Shown: positions 21,155-29,648, counted from the stretch's first letter. The stretch: 30,269 nt of DNA from DATBFX01 sp036558305 (GCA_036558305.1 DATBFX010000528.1:1-30269), one strand, 5' to 3'. The notes: generated by a model not told the origin, from the letters alone. Numbers and translations are program-made.

Positions 21155-22660
21155 GTGGCTCTACGTGCGCTCCCATTCGGGACTCTTGATGCGACATCAC
21201 GGCGCGCCGCGCGGCGCGCCGCCCACCCGACGATCGCCCTCGCCATCATCGTCACCTGCCAGTTGATGCTGATTCTGGACGCGACGATCGTCAATATCGC
21301 GCTGCCCAACATCCAACGCAGTCTGCACTTCTCCGCCACCGGTCTGTCGTGGGTCGTCAGCGCCTACTCGCTGGCGTTCGGCGGTCTGCTTCTGCTCGGC
21401 GGGCGAGCCGGCGACATCCTCGGCCGCCGGCGCAACTTCATGGTCGGCATCGGCGTCTTCACGGTCGCCTCGCTCCTCGGCGGTTTCGCCACGACTTCCG
21501 GTTGGTTGCTGGCAACGCGTGCCGCCCAGGGTGTCGGCGCGGCCATCGCCGCCCCGAGCGCGCTGTCGCTGCTGATGACGACCTTCGAGGAAGGCCCGGC
21601 GCGCACTCGTGCCCTCAGCATCTTCTCGGCCGTCTCCGCCGGCGGCGCTTCCATCGGTCTGATCTTGGGCGGCATGCTCACCGACTGGGCCTCCTGGCGG
21701 TGGGTGCTCTTCGTCAACGTGCCGATCGGTCTCGCCATCATCGTCCTCGCGCCGATGTTCCTCGATGAGACGGAGCGCAATCCCGGCCGCTTCGATCTGC
21801 TCGGCGCGTTGACCTCGACCCTCGGCGTCGCCACGCTGGTCTACGGATTCATCCGCGCGTCCACGGAAGGCTGGGGCGAGCGGATCACGGTCAGCTCCTT
21901 CGTTGCCGCCGCGGCGTTGCTGATCCTCTTCGTGATCGTCGAGTTGCGGGCGCCACAGCCGATCGTGCCGTTACGGCTGCTCGCCAACCGCAACCGCGCC
22001 AGCGCCTACCTCAACATGTTCATCCTACCGGCGACGATGTTCGGCATGTTCTTCTTCCTCACCCAGTTCGTGCAGGATGTGCTCGGGTTCAGCCCGGTCA
22101 AGGCCGGACTCGCCTTCTTGCCGCTCTCCGGCGCGATCTTCACCTTCTCCCGGTTGGTTCCGCGCCTGCTACCGCGCTTCGGTCCCAAACGGCTGATGGT
22201 GACCGGCGCCGCGCTGATCACCCTCGGCATGCTCTGGTTGACCCAGATCTCGGCCGGCACCACCTATTTCCCCGGACTGCTCGGCCCGATGCTGTTGTTC
22301 GGCATCGGCGGTGGTCTCAGCTTCACCCCCCTCAGCGTCATGATCCTGTCCGGTGTCCAGCGGCAAGATGCCGGCGCCGCTTCGGGTCTCCTGCAGGCGA
22401 TGCAGCAGGTCGGGGCGGCCCTCGGCGTTTCCATCCTGGTCACCCGCTTCGGCATCGTCAGCCGGGAAACGGCGAAGCACCCGCTCACCAACGTGACGCC
22501 CCAGGCGCAGGCGCACCACATCATGGCCGAGGCGATGAGCAGCGCCTTCACCCTCTCGGCGATCTTCGCGATCTGCGTGCTCCTGGTCGCGCTCTTCGCG
22601 ATCAAGATCAGCGGCACGGGCGCGCAGCAGCAACCGGCCTTCGTTCCGGCCGGCGACTGA
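21155..22660 (+). CDS. DHA2-type MFS drug/proton antiporter
   Basis: A 501-residue membrane protein. GTG 21155 was chosen because AAAGGAG lies ten bases upstream; an in-frame ATG at 21122 has no such site and would add 11 residues. It has about 14 hydrophobic segments, as in the EmrB/QacA group. LDATIVNIALPNIQ is the DHA2 first-helix motif and GGRAGDILGRRRNF is MFS motif A. RAAQGVGAAIAAPSALSLL and later PIVPLRLLANRN fit the same group. It probably exports drugs or dyes across the cytoplasmic membrane in exchange for protons. Its promoter is overlapped by two TetR operators, so it is probably induced by its substrate. Confidence 0.93.
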   Translation: MALRALPFGTLDATSRRAARRAAHPTIALAIIVTCQLMLILDATIVNIALPNIQRSLHFSATGLSWVVSAYSLAFGGLLLLGGRAGDILGRRRNFMVGIGVFTVASLLGGFATTSGWLLATRAAQGVGAAIAAPSALSLLMTTFEEGPARTRALSIFSAVSAGGASIGLILGGMLTDWASWRWVLFVNVPIGLAIIVLAPMFLDETERNPGRFDLLGALTSTLGVATLVYGFIRASTEGWGERITVSSFVAAAALLILFVIVELRAPQPIVPLRLLANRNRASAYLNMFILPATMFGMFFFLTQFVQDVLGFSPVKAGLAFLPLSGAIFTFSRLVPRLLPRFGPKRLMVTGAALITLGMLWLTQISAGTTYFPGLLGPMLLFGIGGGLSFTPLSVMILSGVQRQDAGAASGLLQAMQQVGAALGVSILVTRFGIVSRETAKHPLTNVTPQAQAHHIMAEAMSSAFTLSAIFAICVLLVALFAIKISGTGAQQQPAFVPAGD

Positions 22661-22686
22661 CCGATCCGTACCCGAACGACCAAGAC

Positions 22687-22712
22687 GCGACCTGCCCATG
22701 CGGGCAGGTCGC
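22687..22712 (+). terminator. Strong hairpin after the MFS gene
   Basis: GCGACCTGCCC (22687-22697) and GGGCAGGTCGC (22702-22712) form an 11-bp perfect stem with a 4-base loop, 27 bases after the pump stop. No T-run follows, but the stem is strong enough to be a terminator. Confidence 0.7.
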
Positions 22713-22836
22713 GCGCTGTTCGAAGCAGTCGCCAGATCGCCCCCGCCGCACCGATACTGTCGGGCGTACGCGGAACGCGAAGAGGACGGCGGCACTCGGG
22801 CACCAGGGCTTGCGTTCTCATCGGGAGGGCCGATCC

Positions 22837-24504
22837 GTGATTACCCCGCAGGACGTGGCAAGCATTCCGCTGTTCGAACCGTTGTCGGACGATGACCGGC
22901 TTCTGATCGCCTCGCGGGCGGCCGACATCCGGCTGCGCGAAGGCGAGTGGCTGGTCCAGGAGGGCGAGCCCGCCTCGTTCTTCGCCTTGCTGGCGGGCGA
23001 GTTGGAGACCGTCAAGCGCTACTTCGGGGTCGAGCAGGTGATCAGCTACAGCCTGCCCGGCGCGTTTTTCGGGGAAGTGCCGCTGTTGCTCGGTTCGGCC
23101 GCCGTCGCCAGTCTTCGCGCGTCCGAGCCGTCGCGGGCGATGCGGCTCGACCCGGTCGACTTCCACACGCTGATCGTCGGGCAACCCGATCTCAGCGCGG
23201 AGATCTTGCGGACGATGTCCAGGCGGCTGACGGGTCTCCAGGAACTCGGCACCAAGACCCCGCCGTCGATGCCCCAGGTGATCGGCCGCCAATCGGTCCC
23301 GGCCTGCCACGAGCTGCGCGACTTCCTCTTCCGCAACCAGATCGCGTTCGAGTGGCTCGACATGGAGGACGCGGCAGCGGTTCCGCGGATTCCCACGGGG
23401 TGGCGCGATGCCCCCCGGTGTCCGATCGTCCTCTACCCGGACGGGACGTCGATGATCGAACCGACGGCCCGGCAGGTCGCCGATCATCTCGGCAGGCTCA
23501 CGGGTCCCCGAACCGAGCTCTACGACCTCGCCATCGTCGGCGGCGGTCCGTCGGGTCTGGCGGCAGCCGTCTACGGGGCGTCGGAGGGGTTGCGGACGCT
23601 CCTCGTCGAGCAGGTGGCGCCCGGCGGGCAGGCGGGTACGTCGTCGAAGATCGAGAACTACCTCGGGTTCCCGTTCGGCATCTCCGGCGACGACCTGAGC
23701 CACCGCGCCTTGCACCAGGCGCAACGGTTCGGCGCCGACATCGTCGTCGCCCGCGAGGTGACCGGAGTCCGCACCGAGCGCGAGGACCGCGCCGTCATCC
23801 TCGACGGCGGCGAGGCGGTGCGGTGCCGGGCGATGCTCGTCGCCACCGGCGTCAGTTGGCGCCGGCTGGACACCCCAGGGTTCGAGCGACTGACCTCGCG
23901 CGGCGTCTACTACGGCGCGGCGCGGACGGAGGCGATGGAGACGCAGGGGAAGGAGATCTTCCTGATCGGCGGCGGTAACTCGGCCGGGCAGGCGGCGATG
24001 TACTTCGCCGACTACGCCCGGTGCGTCACCATCCTGATCCGGCGGGAGTCGCTGGCGGCGACGATGTCGCAATACCTGATCGACCAACTGGCCAACAAGA
24101 AGAACGTCCGCGTCGAACCTTACACCGAAGTGGTCGAGGCGCGCGGCGAGAACCACCTGACCGCGATCGTGACCACGGACGTCCGCACGGGCGAGCAGCG
24201 GCAGCGACCGACCGATTCCCTCTTCGTCTTCATCGGCGCCGACGCCCGCACCGATTGGCTACCGGCAACGCTCGCCCGCAATGATCAGGGCTACCTGCTG
24301 ACCGGCCGCGACGTGCCGCGGGACGGCTCCGATCCGGCCGCCTGGCCTTTGCGACGCGAACCGACCTTCCTGGAAACCAGCGTTCCCGGTGTCTTCGCCG
24401 CGGGCGACGTCCGCTGTGGCTCGGTCAAGCGGGTGGCGGCGGGTGTCGGCGAGGGGAGCATGGCCGTCGCCTTCGTCCACCAGTACCTGGCGAACGGGGA
24501 CTGA
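22837..24504 (+). CDS. cNMP-binding thioredoxin-reductase-like flavoprotein lacking the CxxC
   Basis: A 555-residue protein. GTG 22837 follows GGGAGGG. Three parts can be seen. Residues about 1-140 are a cyclic-nucleotide-binding (CRP-type) domain (FEPLSDDDRLLIASRAADIRLREGEWLVQEGEPASFFALLAGELE). About 150-225 is a glutaredoxin-like segment (CHELRDFLFRNQIAFEWLDME). About 230-555 is a thioredoxin-reductase-type FAD/NAD module with DLAIVGGGPSGLAAAVYGASEGL, GKEIFLIGGGNSAGQAAMYFADYA and VFAAGDVR. Where thioredoxin reductase has the CATC redox pair, this has GVYYGAARTEA, so it cannot reduce thioredoxin by the usual route. Architectures of this kind are known; the electron acceptor is not clear. It lies alone between hairpins and a promoter. 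Confidence 0.9.
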   Translation: MITPQDVASIPLFEPLSDDDRLLIASRAADIRLREGEWLVQEGEPASFFALLAGELETVKRYFGVEQVISYSLPGAFFGEVPLLLGSAAVASLRASEPSRAMRLDPVDFHTLIVGQPDLSAEILRTMSRRLTGLQELGTKTPPSMPQVIGRQSVPACHELRDFLFRNQIAFEWLDMEDAAAVPRIPTGWRDAPRCPIVLYPDGTSMIEPTARQVADHLGRLTGPRTELYDLAIVGGGPSGLAAAVYGASEGLRTLLVEQVAPGGQAGTSSKIENYLGFPFGISGDDLSHRALHQAQRFGADIVVAREVTGVRTEREDRAVILDGGEAVRCRAMLVATGVSWRRLDTPGFERLTSRGVYYGAARTEAMETQGKEIFLIGGGNSAGQAAMYFADYARCVTILIRRESLAATMSQYLIDQLANKKNVRVEPYTEVVEARGENHLTAIVTTDVRTGEQRQRPTDSLFVFIGADARTDWLPATLARNDQGYLLTGRDVPRDGSDPAAWPLRREPTFLETSVPGVFAAGDVRCGSVKRVAAGVGEGSMAVAFVHQYLANGD

Positions 24505-24624
24505 GGGCGAACGCCGCGCAATACGAGAGAGGTCCGTCGTTGTTCGTTGCTCCACCGCACGGTTGCCAACGCGACTCACAAGCTATCCCCGGCAAGCACA
24601 ACGAAACCCGCTCACAGCAGACGC

Positions 24625-24653
24625 TTGACGCGGTTACGTGCGCTGCCTAAGAT
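24625..24653 (+). promoter_or_regulatory. Probable sigma70 promoter of the peptide ABC transporter
   Basis: TTGACG (24625-24630) and TAAGAT (24648-24653) are separated by 17 bases (5/6 and 4/6 matches). It lies about 120 bases upstream of the binding-protein ATG. A small hairpin, CCTTGC/GCAAGG (24696-24710), lies in the leader. Confidence 0.6.
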
Positions 24654-24771
24654 CACGCCGTCCTGACTTGGACCACCGCCGCGCCCGGACCGATGCCTTG
24701 CCGCGCAAGGTCGGCCACGCGACGGGCTCGCCACCCGCTTTCGTGAGCGAAGCCCTGAAGGAGGTTGAGCG

Positions 24772-26382
24772 ATGACGGGTCACGTCTCTCCGGCCGTCAA
24801 CCGGCTCATGGCCGACGCGGCGCGCGGTCGCCTCTCGCGCCGGCAACTGATCGGGCGTGGGCTTGCCCTCGGTCTCAGTGTGCCGACGATCACGACGCTC
24901 CTGGCGATGCACCCGGGTCGGGCGCTCGCCGCCGGCGGCGGAACGCTCAAGATCGGCTACGACGCGGAGATCCAGTTCCTCGACCCGCAGAAATTGCAGT
25001 CGGGACAGGATCTCCTACCGTCGACCCTGATCTTTGGTCGGCTGACGTCGTGGGACGCGACGATGCTCGATCCCCAACCGGACATCGCCGAGTCGTGGAC
25101 CGTCTCCGACGACGGACTGACCTACGTCTTCAAACTCCGCTCCGGCGTCAAGTTCCACTCCGGTCGCGAGTTGACCGCCGACGACGTCGTCTTCAGCTAC
25201 CAGCGCGCCCTCGACATCGGCCCGAAGGGGAGGGGCGCCGGCGAGCTGCGGGAAGTCGATTCGTTTTCCGCAACCGGACCGCTGGAGTTTACGGTCAAAC
25301 TGAAACAGACCAGCGCCGTCTTCCTGCCCAGCACCGGACACTGGGCGCTCTGCATCGTCGACAAGGACGTGGTCGACAAGATCGACACCGCCCCCGCCGG
25401 CACCGGTCCGTTTACCTTCGTCGAGTGGGTCCCCGACGAGCACGTCACCTACAAGAAATTCGACGGTTACTGGAACGCCGACAAGCTGGCCGGCTGGCCG
25501 GATGAGGTGACCTCGACGCCGATCCTCGAGGCCGTGACGCGGATCGCCAATCTCCAATCCGGCGACATCGATCTTGCCGCGAACATCCCCACGCAGTTCG
25601 TCTCCCAGATCGAGGGTGATTCCAACCTCCAACTCTTCCGCCAGCCGTACACCGCGGCCTACTGGACGATCGCCTTCAACGTCACCAAACCGCCCTTCGA
25701 CAACGTCAAGCTGCGCCACGCCGTCGCCCGCGCCATCGACAAGGACGCGATCCACAAGAACGTCTTCTACAACAGCGGCGAGGTCGGCTGCGGTCTCATC
25801 CCGTCCGGACATTGGGCCTACGATCCGACCATCCAATGCGACGGGCGCGACGTCGACGCGGCGAAGGCGCTGATGCAGGAGGCGGGGGTCGACCAGGGGC
25901 TGAAGGTCACGTTCAAATTCGACAGCGCCATCCCAGAGAGTCAGCCCATCGGGGAAATCCTCAAGCAGAACCTGGCCGACATCGGGATCGACGTCACACT
26001 GCAAGCGATGGAGGACGCGCTCTACTTGCAGGAGGTCTGGACCGACAAGAACTACGAGATCACCGATGCCGAGTACACCCGCGAACCCGATCCCGACGCC
26101 CTGATGCAGAGCGTTCTCCGCAAGGACGGCGGCAACAACGTGATGGGCTATTTCAACCAGCAGATCGAGGACCTGTTCGACCAGGGCAAGGCGACGCTCG
26201 ACCAGGAGGCGCGCAAACCGATCTACAGCCAGATCATCAAGATCATGCTACAGGACATGCCGCTGGTCAAACTGCAAACGGTCGACATCGTCTGGGGCGG
26301 CAACAAGAAGGTCCAGGGTCTCCAACTTTGGCCGAAAGGCTACCCGAACTGGCTCGAGTACACGTTCGACCCGAACGCATAG
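24772..26382 (+). CDS. Peptide-type ABC transporter substrate-binding protein (SBP family 5)
   Basis: A 536-residue exported protein. ATG 24772 follows the near-perfect ribosome site GAAGGAGGTTGA. The N-terminus RGRLSRRQLIGRGLALGLS is a twin-arginine-type signal, followed by a hydrophobic stretch and an Ala-rich cleavage region (ALAAGGG). SBP_bac_5 features include PDIAESWTVSDDGLTYVFKLRSGVKFHSGRELTADDVVFSYQRA and TAAYWTIAFNVTKPPFDNVKLRHAVARAIDKD. It probably binds oligopeptides or related solutes at the outer face. It is followed by two permease genes; the ATPase genes are not in this window. The stop codon TAG (26380-26382) is itself the first triplet of a heptamer repeat arm. Confidence 0.94.
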   Translation: MTGHVSPAVNRLMADAARGRLSRRQLIGRGLALGLSVPTITTLLAMHPGRALAAGGGTLKIGYDAEIQFLDPQKLQSGQDLLPSTLIFGRLTSWDATMLDPQPDIAESWTVSDDGLTYVFKLRSGVKFHSGRELTADDVVFSYQRALDIGPKGRGAGELREVDSFSATGPLEFTVKLKQTSAVFLPSTGHWALCIVDKDVVDKIDTAPAGTGPFTFVEWVPDEHVTYKKFDGYWNADKLAGWPDEVTSTPILEAVTRIANLQSGDIDLAANIPTQFVSQIEGDSNLQLFRQPYTAAYWTIAFNVTKPPFDNVKLRHAVARAIDKDAIHKNVFYNSGEVGCGLIPSGHWAYDPTIQCDGRDVDAAKALMQEAGVDQGLKVTFKFDSAIPESQPIGEILKQNLADIGIDVTLQAMEDALYLQEVWTDKNYEITDAEYTREPDPDALMQSVLRKDGGNNVMGYFNQQIEDLFDQGKATLDQEARKPIYSQIIKIMLQDMPLVKLQTVDIVWGGNKKVQGLQLWPKGYPNWLEYTFDPNA

Positions 26383-26511
26383 TCGTTAGTCGTTAGTCGT
26401 TAGTCGTTAGAACGCGGCCGGTCGTCACCGTGCTGTCCGCCTGTCCGTCTTCGCGCCTCTCTATCCACCGGCGACTAACGACTAACGACTAACGACTAAC
26501 GACTAACGACT
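26380..26511. repeat. Inverted repeat of TAGTCGT heptamers between binding protein and permease
   Basis: The left arm 26380-26410 is four TAGTCGT units plus TAG. It is the exact reverse complement of 26475-26505, a 31-bp perfect stem. The right arm runs on to 26511, with one more heptamer. The first TAG is the stop codon of the binding-protein gene. The loop (about 64 bases) contains CTGTCCGCCTGTCCGTCT at 26433-26450, also found at 17550-17567. The next gene starts only 12 bases after the right arm. Confidence 0.95.
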
Positions 26512-26522
26512 CATTGAGGGCT

Positions 26523-27467
26523 ATGTACCACTACATCCTCCGCCGCCTCGTGCAGACGGTGCCGGTGTTGTTCCTCTTCTCGATCGCGGTGTTTACCGTG
26601 ATGCGGTTGGTACCGGGGGACCCGGCGAACGTCATCCTGGGTCTGGAACCGACGCCGGAGGCGCTCGCCCAGATCCGGCACGAGATGGGGCTGGACAAAC
26701 CGATCCCCGTCCAATACGGCATCTGGCTGCGCCACGTCGTGCGGGGCGACCTGGGCACCTCCTGGAAGTCGAAGCAACCGGTCACGCACCTGATCTGGCG
26801 CCGGTTCCCGGCGACGTTGCTCCTGACCTTTGGCGCGACGCTGATCGGCGTGACGATCGCGCTGCCGCTCGGCATCGTCTCCGGTGTGCGGCCGCACTCG
26901 GTCTTCGACACGGTCGCCACCGGGTTTTCCTTGATGGGCGTCGCCATCCCCGGTTTCTGGCTCGGGTTGATGCTGCTCCTTCTGTTCGCCGTTAGACTCC
27001 ACTGGCTGCCGCCGTCCGGGTACACCCCGCTGAGCGAGGATCCGGTCGAAAGTCTGAAACACCTGATCCTGCCGGCGATTACGCTCGGGACCGGGTTGGC
27101 GGCGCCGCTGGCGCGGTTCGTCCGCTCGGGGATGCTCGACGTCCTGGGGACCGATTACATCCGGACCGCCCGCGCCAAGGGGCTACCGGAGCGGCTGGTC
27201 GTGATTCGGCACGCGCTGCGCAACGGGTTGCTCTCGGTGGTGACCGTGTTCGGGTTGGAGTTCGGCGCGCTGCTCGGCGGTGCCGTCGTCACCGAATCGG
27301 TCTTCAACTGGCCGGGGATCGGCACACTGCTGCTGACCGGGATCAAGCAGCGCGACTACGCGATGGTCCAGGGTACGGTCCTCTTCGTCAGCGTCATCTT
27401 CATCGTCGTCAATCTGCTGGTCGACCTCTCCTACGGGTTGCTCGACCCGCGGATCCGAAGCACCTAG
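26523..27467 (+). CDS. Dipeptide/oligopeptide ABC transporter permease (DppB/OppB type)
   Basis: A 314-residue membrane protein. The ATG at 26523 starts MYHYILRRLVQTVPVLFLFSIAVF, the classical DppB beginning; a TTG at 26514 is the in-frame alternative. GAGGG sits just ahead of the ATG, at the edge of the repeat. About six helices are visible, with the permease signature near YIRTARAKGLPERLVVIRHALRNGLL (EAA-type loop contacting the ATPase). It forms the translocation path with the DppC-type permease that follows. The stop TAG (27465-27467) overlaps the next hairpin. Confidence 0.95.
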   Translation: MYHYILRRLVQTVPVLFLFSIAVFTVMRLVPGDPANVILGLEPTPEALAQIRHEMGLDKPIPVQYGIWLRHVVRGDLGTSWKSKQPVTHLIWRRFPATLLLTFGATLIGVTIALPLGIVSGVRPHSVFDTVATGFSLMGVAIPGFWLGLMLLLLFAVRLHWLPPSGYTPLSEDPVESLKHLILPAITLGTGLAAPLARFVRSGMLDVLGTDYIRTARAKGLPERLVVIRHALRNGLLSVVTVFGLEFGALLGGAVVTESVFNWPGIGTLLLTGIKQRDYAMVQGTVLFVSVIFIVVNLLVDLSYGLLDPRIRST

Positions 27468-27595
27468 GCGGCGAGGCGGCAAGGCGTGAGGGAACAGGGA
27501 ACAGGGAACAGGGAACAGGTCGCGTCCGTCCTTCTTCCGCCCTCCGCCTTCCGGCTCTCCGTTGCCGCCTCGCCGCCTCGCCGCCTCGCCGCCTT
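27466..27595. repeat. Inverted GGCGGCGA octamer repeat with GGGAACA heptamers at the permease junction
   Basis: AGGCGGCGAGGCGGCAA (27466-27482) is exactly complementary to 27562-27578, a 17-bp stem. The right arm continues with two more octamers to 27595. Four tandem GGGAACA heptamers fill 27490-27517 in the loop and have no visible partner. The left arm starts inside the dppB-type stop codon. The whole element lies inside the open frame of the next permease. Confidence 0.9.
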
Positions 27596-28448
27596 CGTCG
27601 GGCGCTTGGCGCGCAATCGCCTCGCCCTCGTCGGGGCGGTCATCGTCGTCCTGTTCGTGGTGATGAGCCTCTTCGCGCCGTGGTTGGCGCCGCGCGACCC
27701 GAACCGGCAGATCGCCACCGATGCCTTGCAGGGGCCGTCCCTCCGGTATCCCTTCGGGACCGACAACCTGGGGCGGGACAGCCTGAGCCGGGTCATCTTC
27801 GGCGCCCGCGTGTCGCTGTTCGTCGGGTTGACGTCGATGGCGTTGGCCGCGATGATCGGTGTCCCGTTGGGACTCGTCGCCGGGTACTACGGTAGTTGGT
27901 TCGACAGCCTGGCGATGCGGGCGATGGACACGCTGCTCGCCTTTCCGGCGCTGCTGCTCGCCATCTTCATCGTCGCCGTCCTCGGCCCCTCGCTCACCAA
28001 CGCGATCCTCGCCGTCGGCATCATCTACATCCCGGCGTTCGCGCGGGTGACGCGGGCCAACGTCCTCTCGCTGCGCGAAAAGGAGTTCGTGGAGGCCGAG
28101 CGCTGCCTGGGCGCCAGCGACGGCCGGGTGATGGCGCGGACGGTCCTGCCGAACTGTCTCTCGCCGCTCGTCGTCCAGTTCTCGCTCGGGGTCGGTTACG
28201 CGATGCTGGTCGAAGCGGGGTTGAGTTTCCTCGGGCTCGGCGTCCAACCGCCGACGCCGGCCTGGGGGCAGATGGTCGGCCTGGCGCGGAATTTCATCAC
28301 CCTCGCCCCCTGGCTGATCACCTTCCCCGGTGTCGCCATCTTCCTCGCCGTCCTCGCCTTCAACTTCCTGGGCGACGGCTTGCGGGAGGCGACCGACCCC
28401 CGTCTGCGCGGGCAGCGGTTGGCCGCCGGCAAAGGCGGCCGGGCGTAA
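27486..28448 (+). CDS. Dipeptide/oligopeptide ABC transporter permease (DppC/OppC type), repeat-encoded N-terminus
   Basis: A 320-residue membrane protein from GTG 27486, with a GAGG site nine bases upstream that lies in the repeat arm. Residues about 1-37 are encoded by the hairpin repeat. The usual DppC start is recognisable only from about residue 40 (RLARNRLALVGAVIVVLFVVMSLFAPWLAPRDP). A TTG at 27606 (residue 41) is the alternative but lacks a ribosome site. DppC features are YPFGTDNLGRDSLSRVIFGARVSL, ADGRVMARTVLPN-like EAA loop and YAMLVEAGLSFLGLGVQPPTPAWGQM. It pairs with the DppB-type protein in peptide import; the ATPases are not in this window. Confidence 0.93.
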   Translation: MREQGTGNREQVASVLLPPSAFRLSVAASPPRRLAAFVGRLARNRLALVGAVIVVLFVVMSLFAPWLAPRDPNRQIATDALQGPSLRYPFGTDNLGRDSLSRVIFGARVSLFVGLTSMALAAMIGVPLGLVAGYYGSWFDSLAMRAMDTLLAFPALLLAIFIVAVLGPSLTNAILAVGIIYIPAFARVTRANVLSLREKEFVEAERCLGASDGRVMARTVLPNCLSPLVVQFSLGVGYAMLVEAGLSFLGLGVQPPTPAWGQMVGLARNFITLAPWLITFPGVAIFLAVLAFNFLGDGLREATDPRLRGQRLAAGKGGRA

Positions 28449-28559
28449 GGAGACCCCACCTCGCCTCCGTACGTTCGCAGACGTGGCCGTCGGTGACGTA
28501 CCATTGGGAGCGAACAGACGACTCGTGGCACCGGCGGTCGGACGAAGCGACGGGCACCC

Positions 28560-29648
28560 TTGCGCAGCTCCCGAGATCGACGATTCCAGTCACCACCCCG
28601 CCGCACGCATTCGACCGGGTTGATCCTAACCGGCGGGCTGCTGCTTGCCCTCGTCGGGACGCTGGTGCTCACCTACGCCGTCGCCATCTCGGCGTCGAAG
28701 GACGACAAGGACGCCGGCGCCTCGGCGGAGCCGACGCCGACGTTGCCCGCGATCGAAGCGACGGTCGAGTCGACCCAGACACCTACCCCGGTGCCGACCC
28801 CGCCACCGACGCCGACCACGGCGCCCTCGCCCGCAGCGGGTATCACCGCCGAGAGCGCGTACGCCCTCGACAGCCAAACCGGCGCCGCGCTGGTGGCGTT
28901 GCGGGCGGACGAACGCCGGCCGATGGCGAGTCTGACCAAGATGGTCAGCGCACTCGTCGTTGCCCGCGCGATCGACGACGGGGTCGTCGCGCTGGACGAT
29001 CCGGTCTTGATCGAACAGAGCGACGTCGTCGATGCCGAGGTGTTCTCGCACATGGGTTTGATCGCCGGCGACACGGTGACGGTGGAGCAGTTGCTCGACG
29101 GGATGCTGATCCCGTCGGGGAACGACGCCGCCAAGGCGCTGGCGCGGTACGTCGGGTCGCGTCTCCCCGGCGGCGGGGACGATCCGGGGGGTGCCTTCGT
29201 CGCCGCGATGAACGGGGTTGTCGCCGACCTCGGTCTGCACGACACGAGTTTCGGCAATCCCGACGGCGAGGACGACGCGAGCAACTACAGCACCGCCCAC
29301 GACCTGGCCGTGATCGGCAGCCAGGTGATGCGATCGGCGTTGCTCGCCGGTATCGTTTCGACTCCCCAGGTGACGCTGACGTCGGGCGGTCCCGAGCAAC
29401 GATCGTATGAACTGTTCAACACGAACCAACTGCTCGGCCAACCGGGCGTGGACGGGGTCAAGACGGGAACCACGGCCGGGGCGGGGGCGTGCCTCGTCGC
29501 CTCGGTGAACCTGGCGGACGGCCGGAACGTCGTCGTCGTCGTCCTCGGCAGCGCTCCCGATCCGGCCGATCAGACCGGCGATCCGACCGACTGGCCGCGC
29601 TTCGCCGACGCGCGTGCGATCCTCGCTCAGATCGATTCGAGCGAGTAG
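28560..29648 (+). CDS. D-alanyl-D-alanine carboxypeptidase (peptidase S11)
   Basis: A 362-residue protein; the TTG at 28560 is the longest start and is not supported by a clear ribosome site. A single hydrophobic helix at about residues 20-43 anchors or exports it, followed by a Pro/Thr-rich stretch (PTPTLPA, PTPVPTPPPTPTTAP). The S11 catalytic motifs are in order: SLTK (S124, K127), SGN (S186, N188) and KTG (301-303). It trims or cross-link-regulates peptidoglycan on the outer side of the membrane. It lies downstream of the peptide permeases and upstream of a dipeptidase, a grouping that could serve cell-wall peptide recycling; that is inference. Confidence 0.93.
   Translation: MRSSRDRRFQSPPRRTHSTGLILTGGLLLALVGTLVLTYAVAISASKDDKDAGASAEPTPTLPAIEATVESTQTPTPVPTPPPTPTTAPSPAAGITAESAYALDSQTGAALVALRADERRPMASLTKMVSALVVARAIDDGVVALDDPVLIEQSDVVDAEVFSHMGLIAGDTVTVEQLLDGMLIPSGNDAAKALARYVGSRLPGGGDDPGGAFVAAMNGVVADLGLHDTSFGNPDGEDDASNYSTAHDLAVIGSQVMRSALLAGIVSTPQVTLTSGGPEQRSYELFNTNQLLGQPGVDGVKTGTTAGAGACLVASVNLADGRNVVVVVLGSAPDPADQTGDPTDWPRFADARAILAQIDSSE

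Noticed and set aside
26380..26511. CRISPR array
   Set aside because: Units are 7 bp and contiguous with no spacers, arranged as inverted arms. No cas gene is present.
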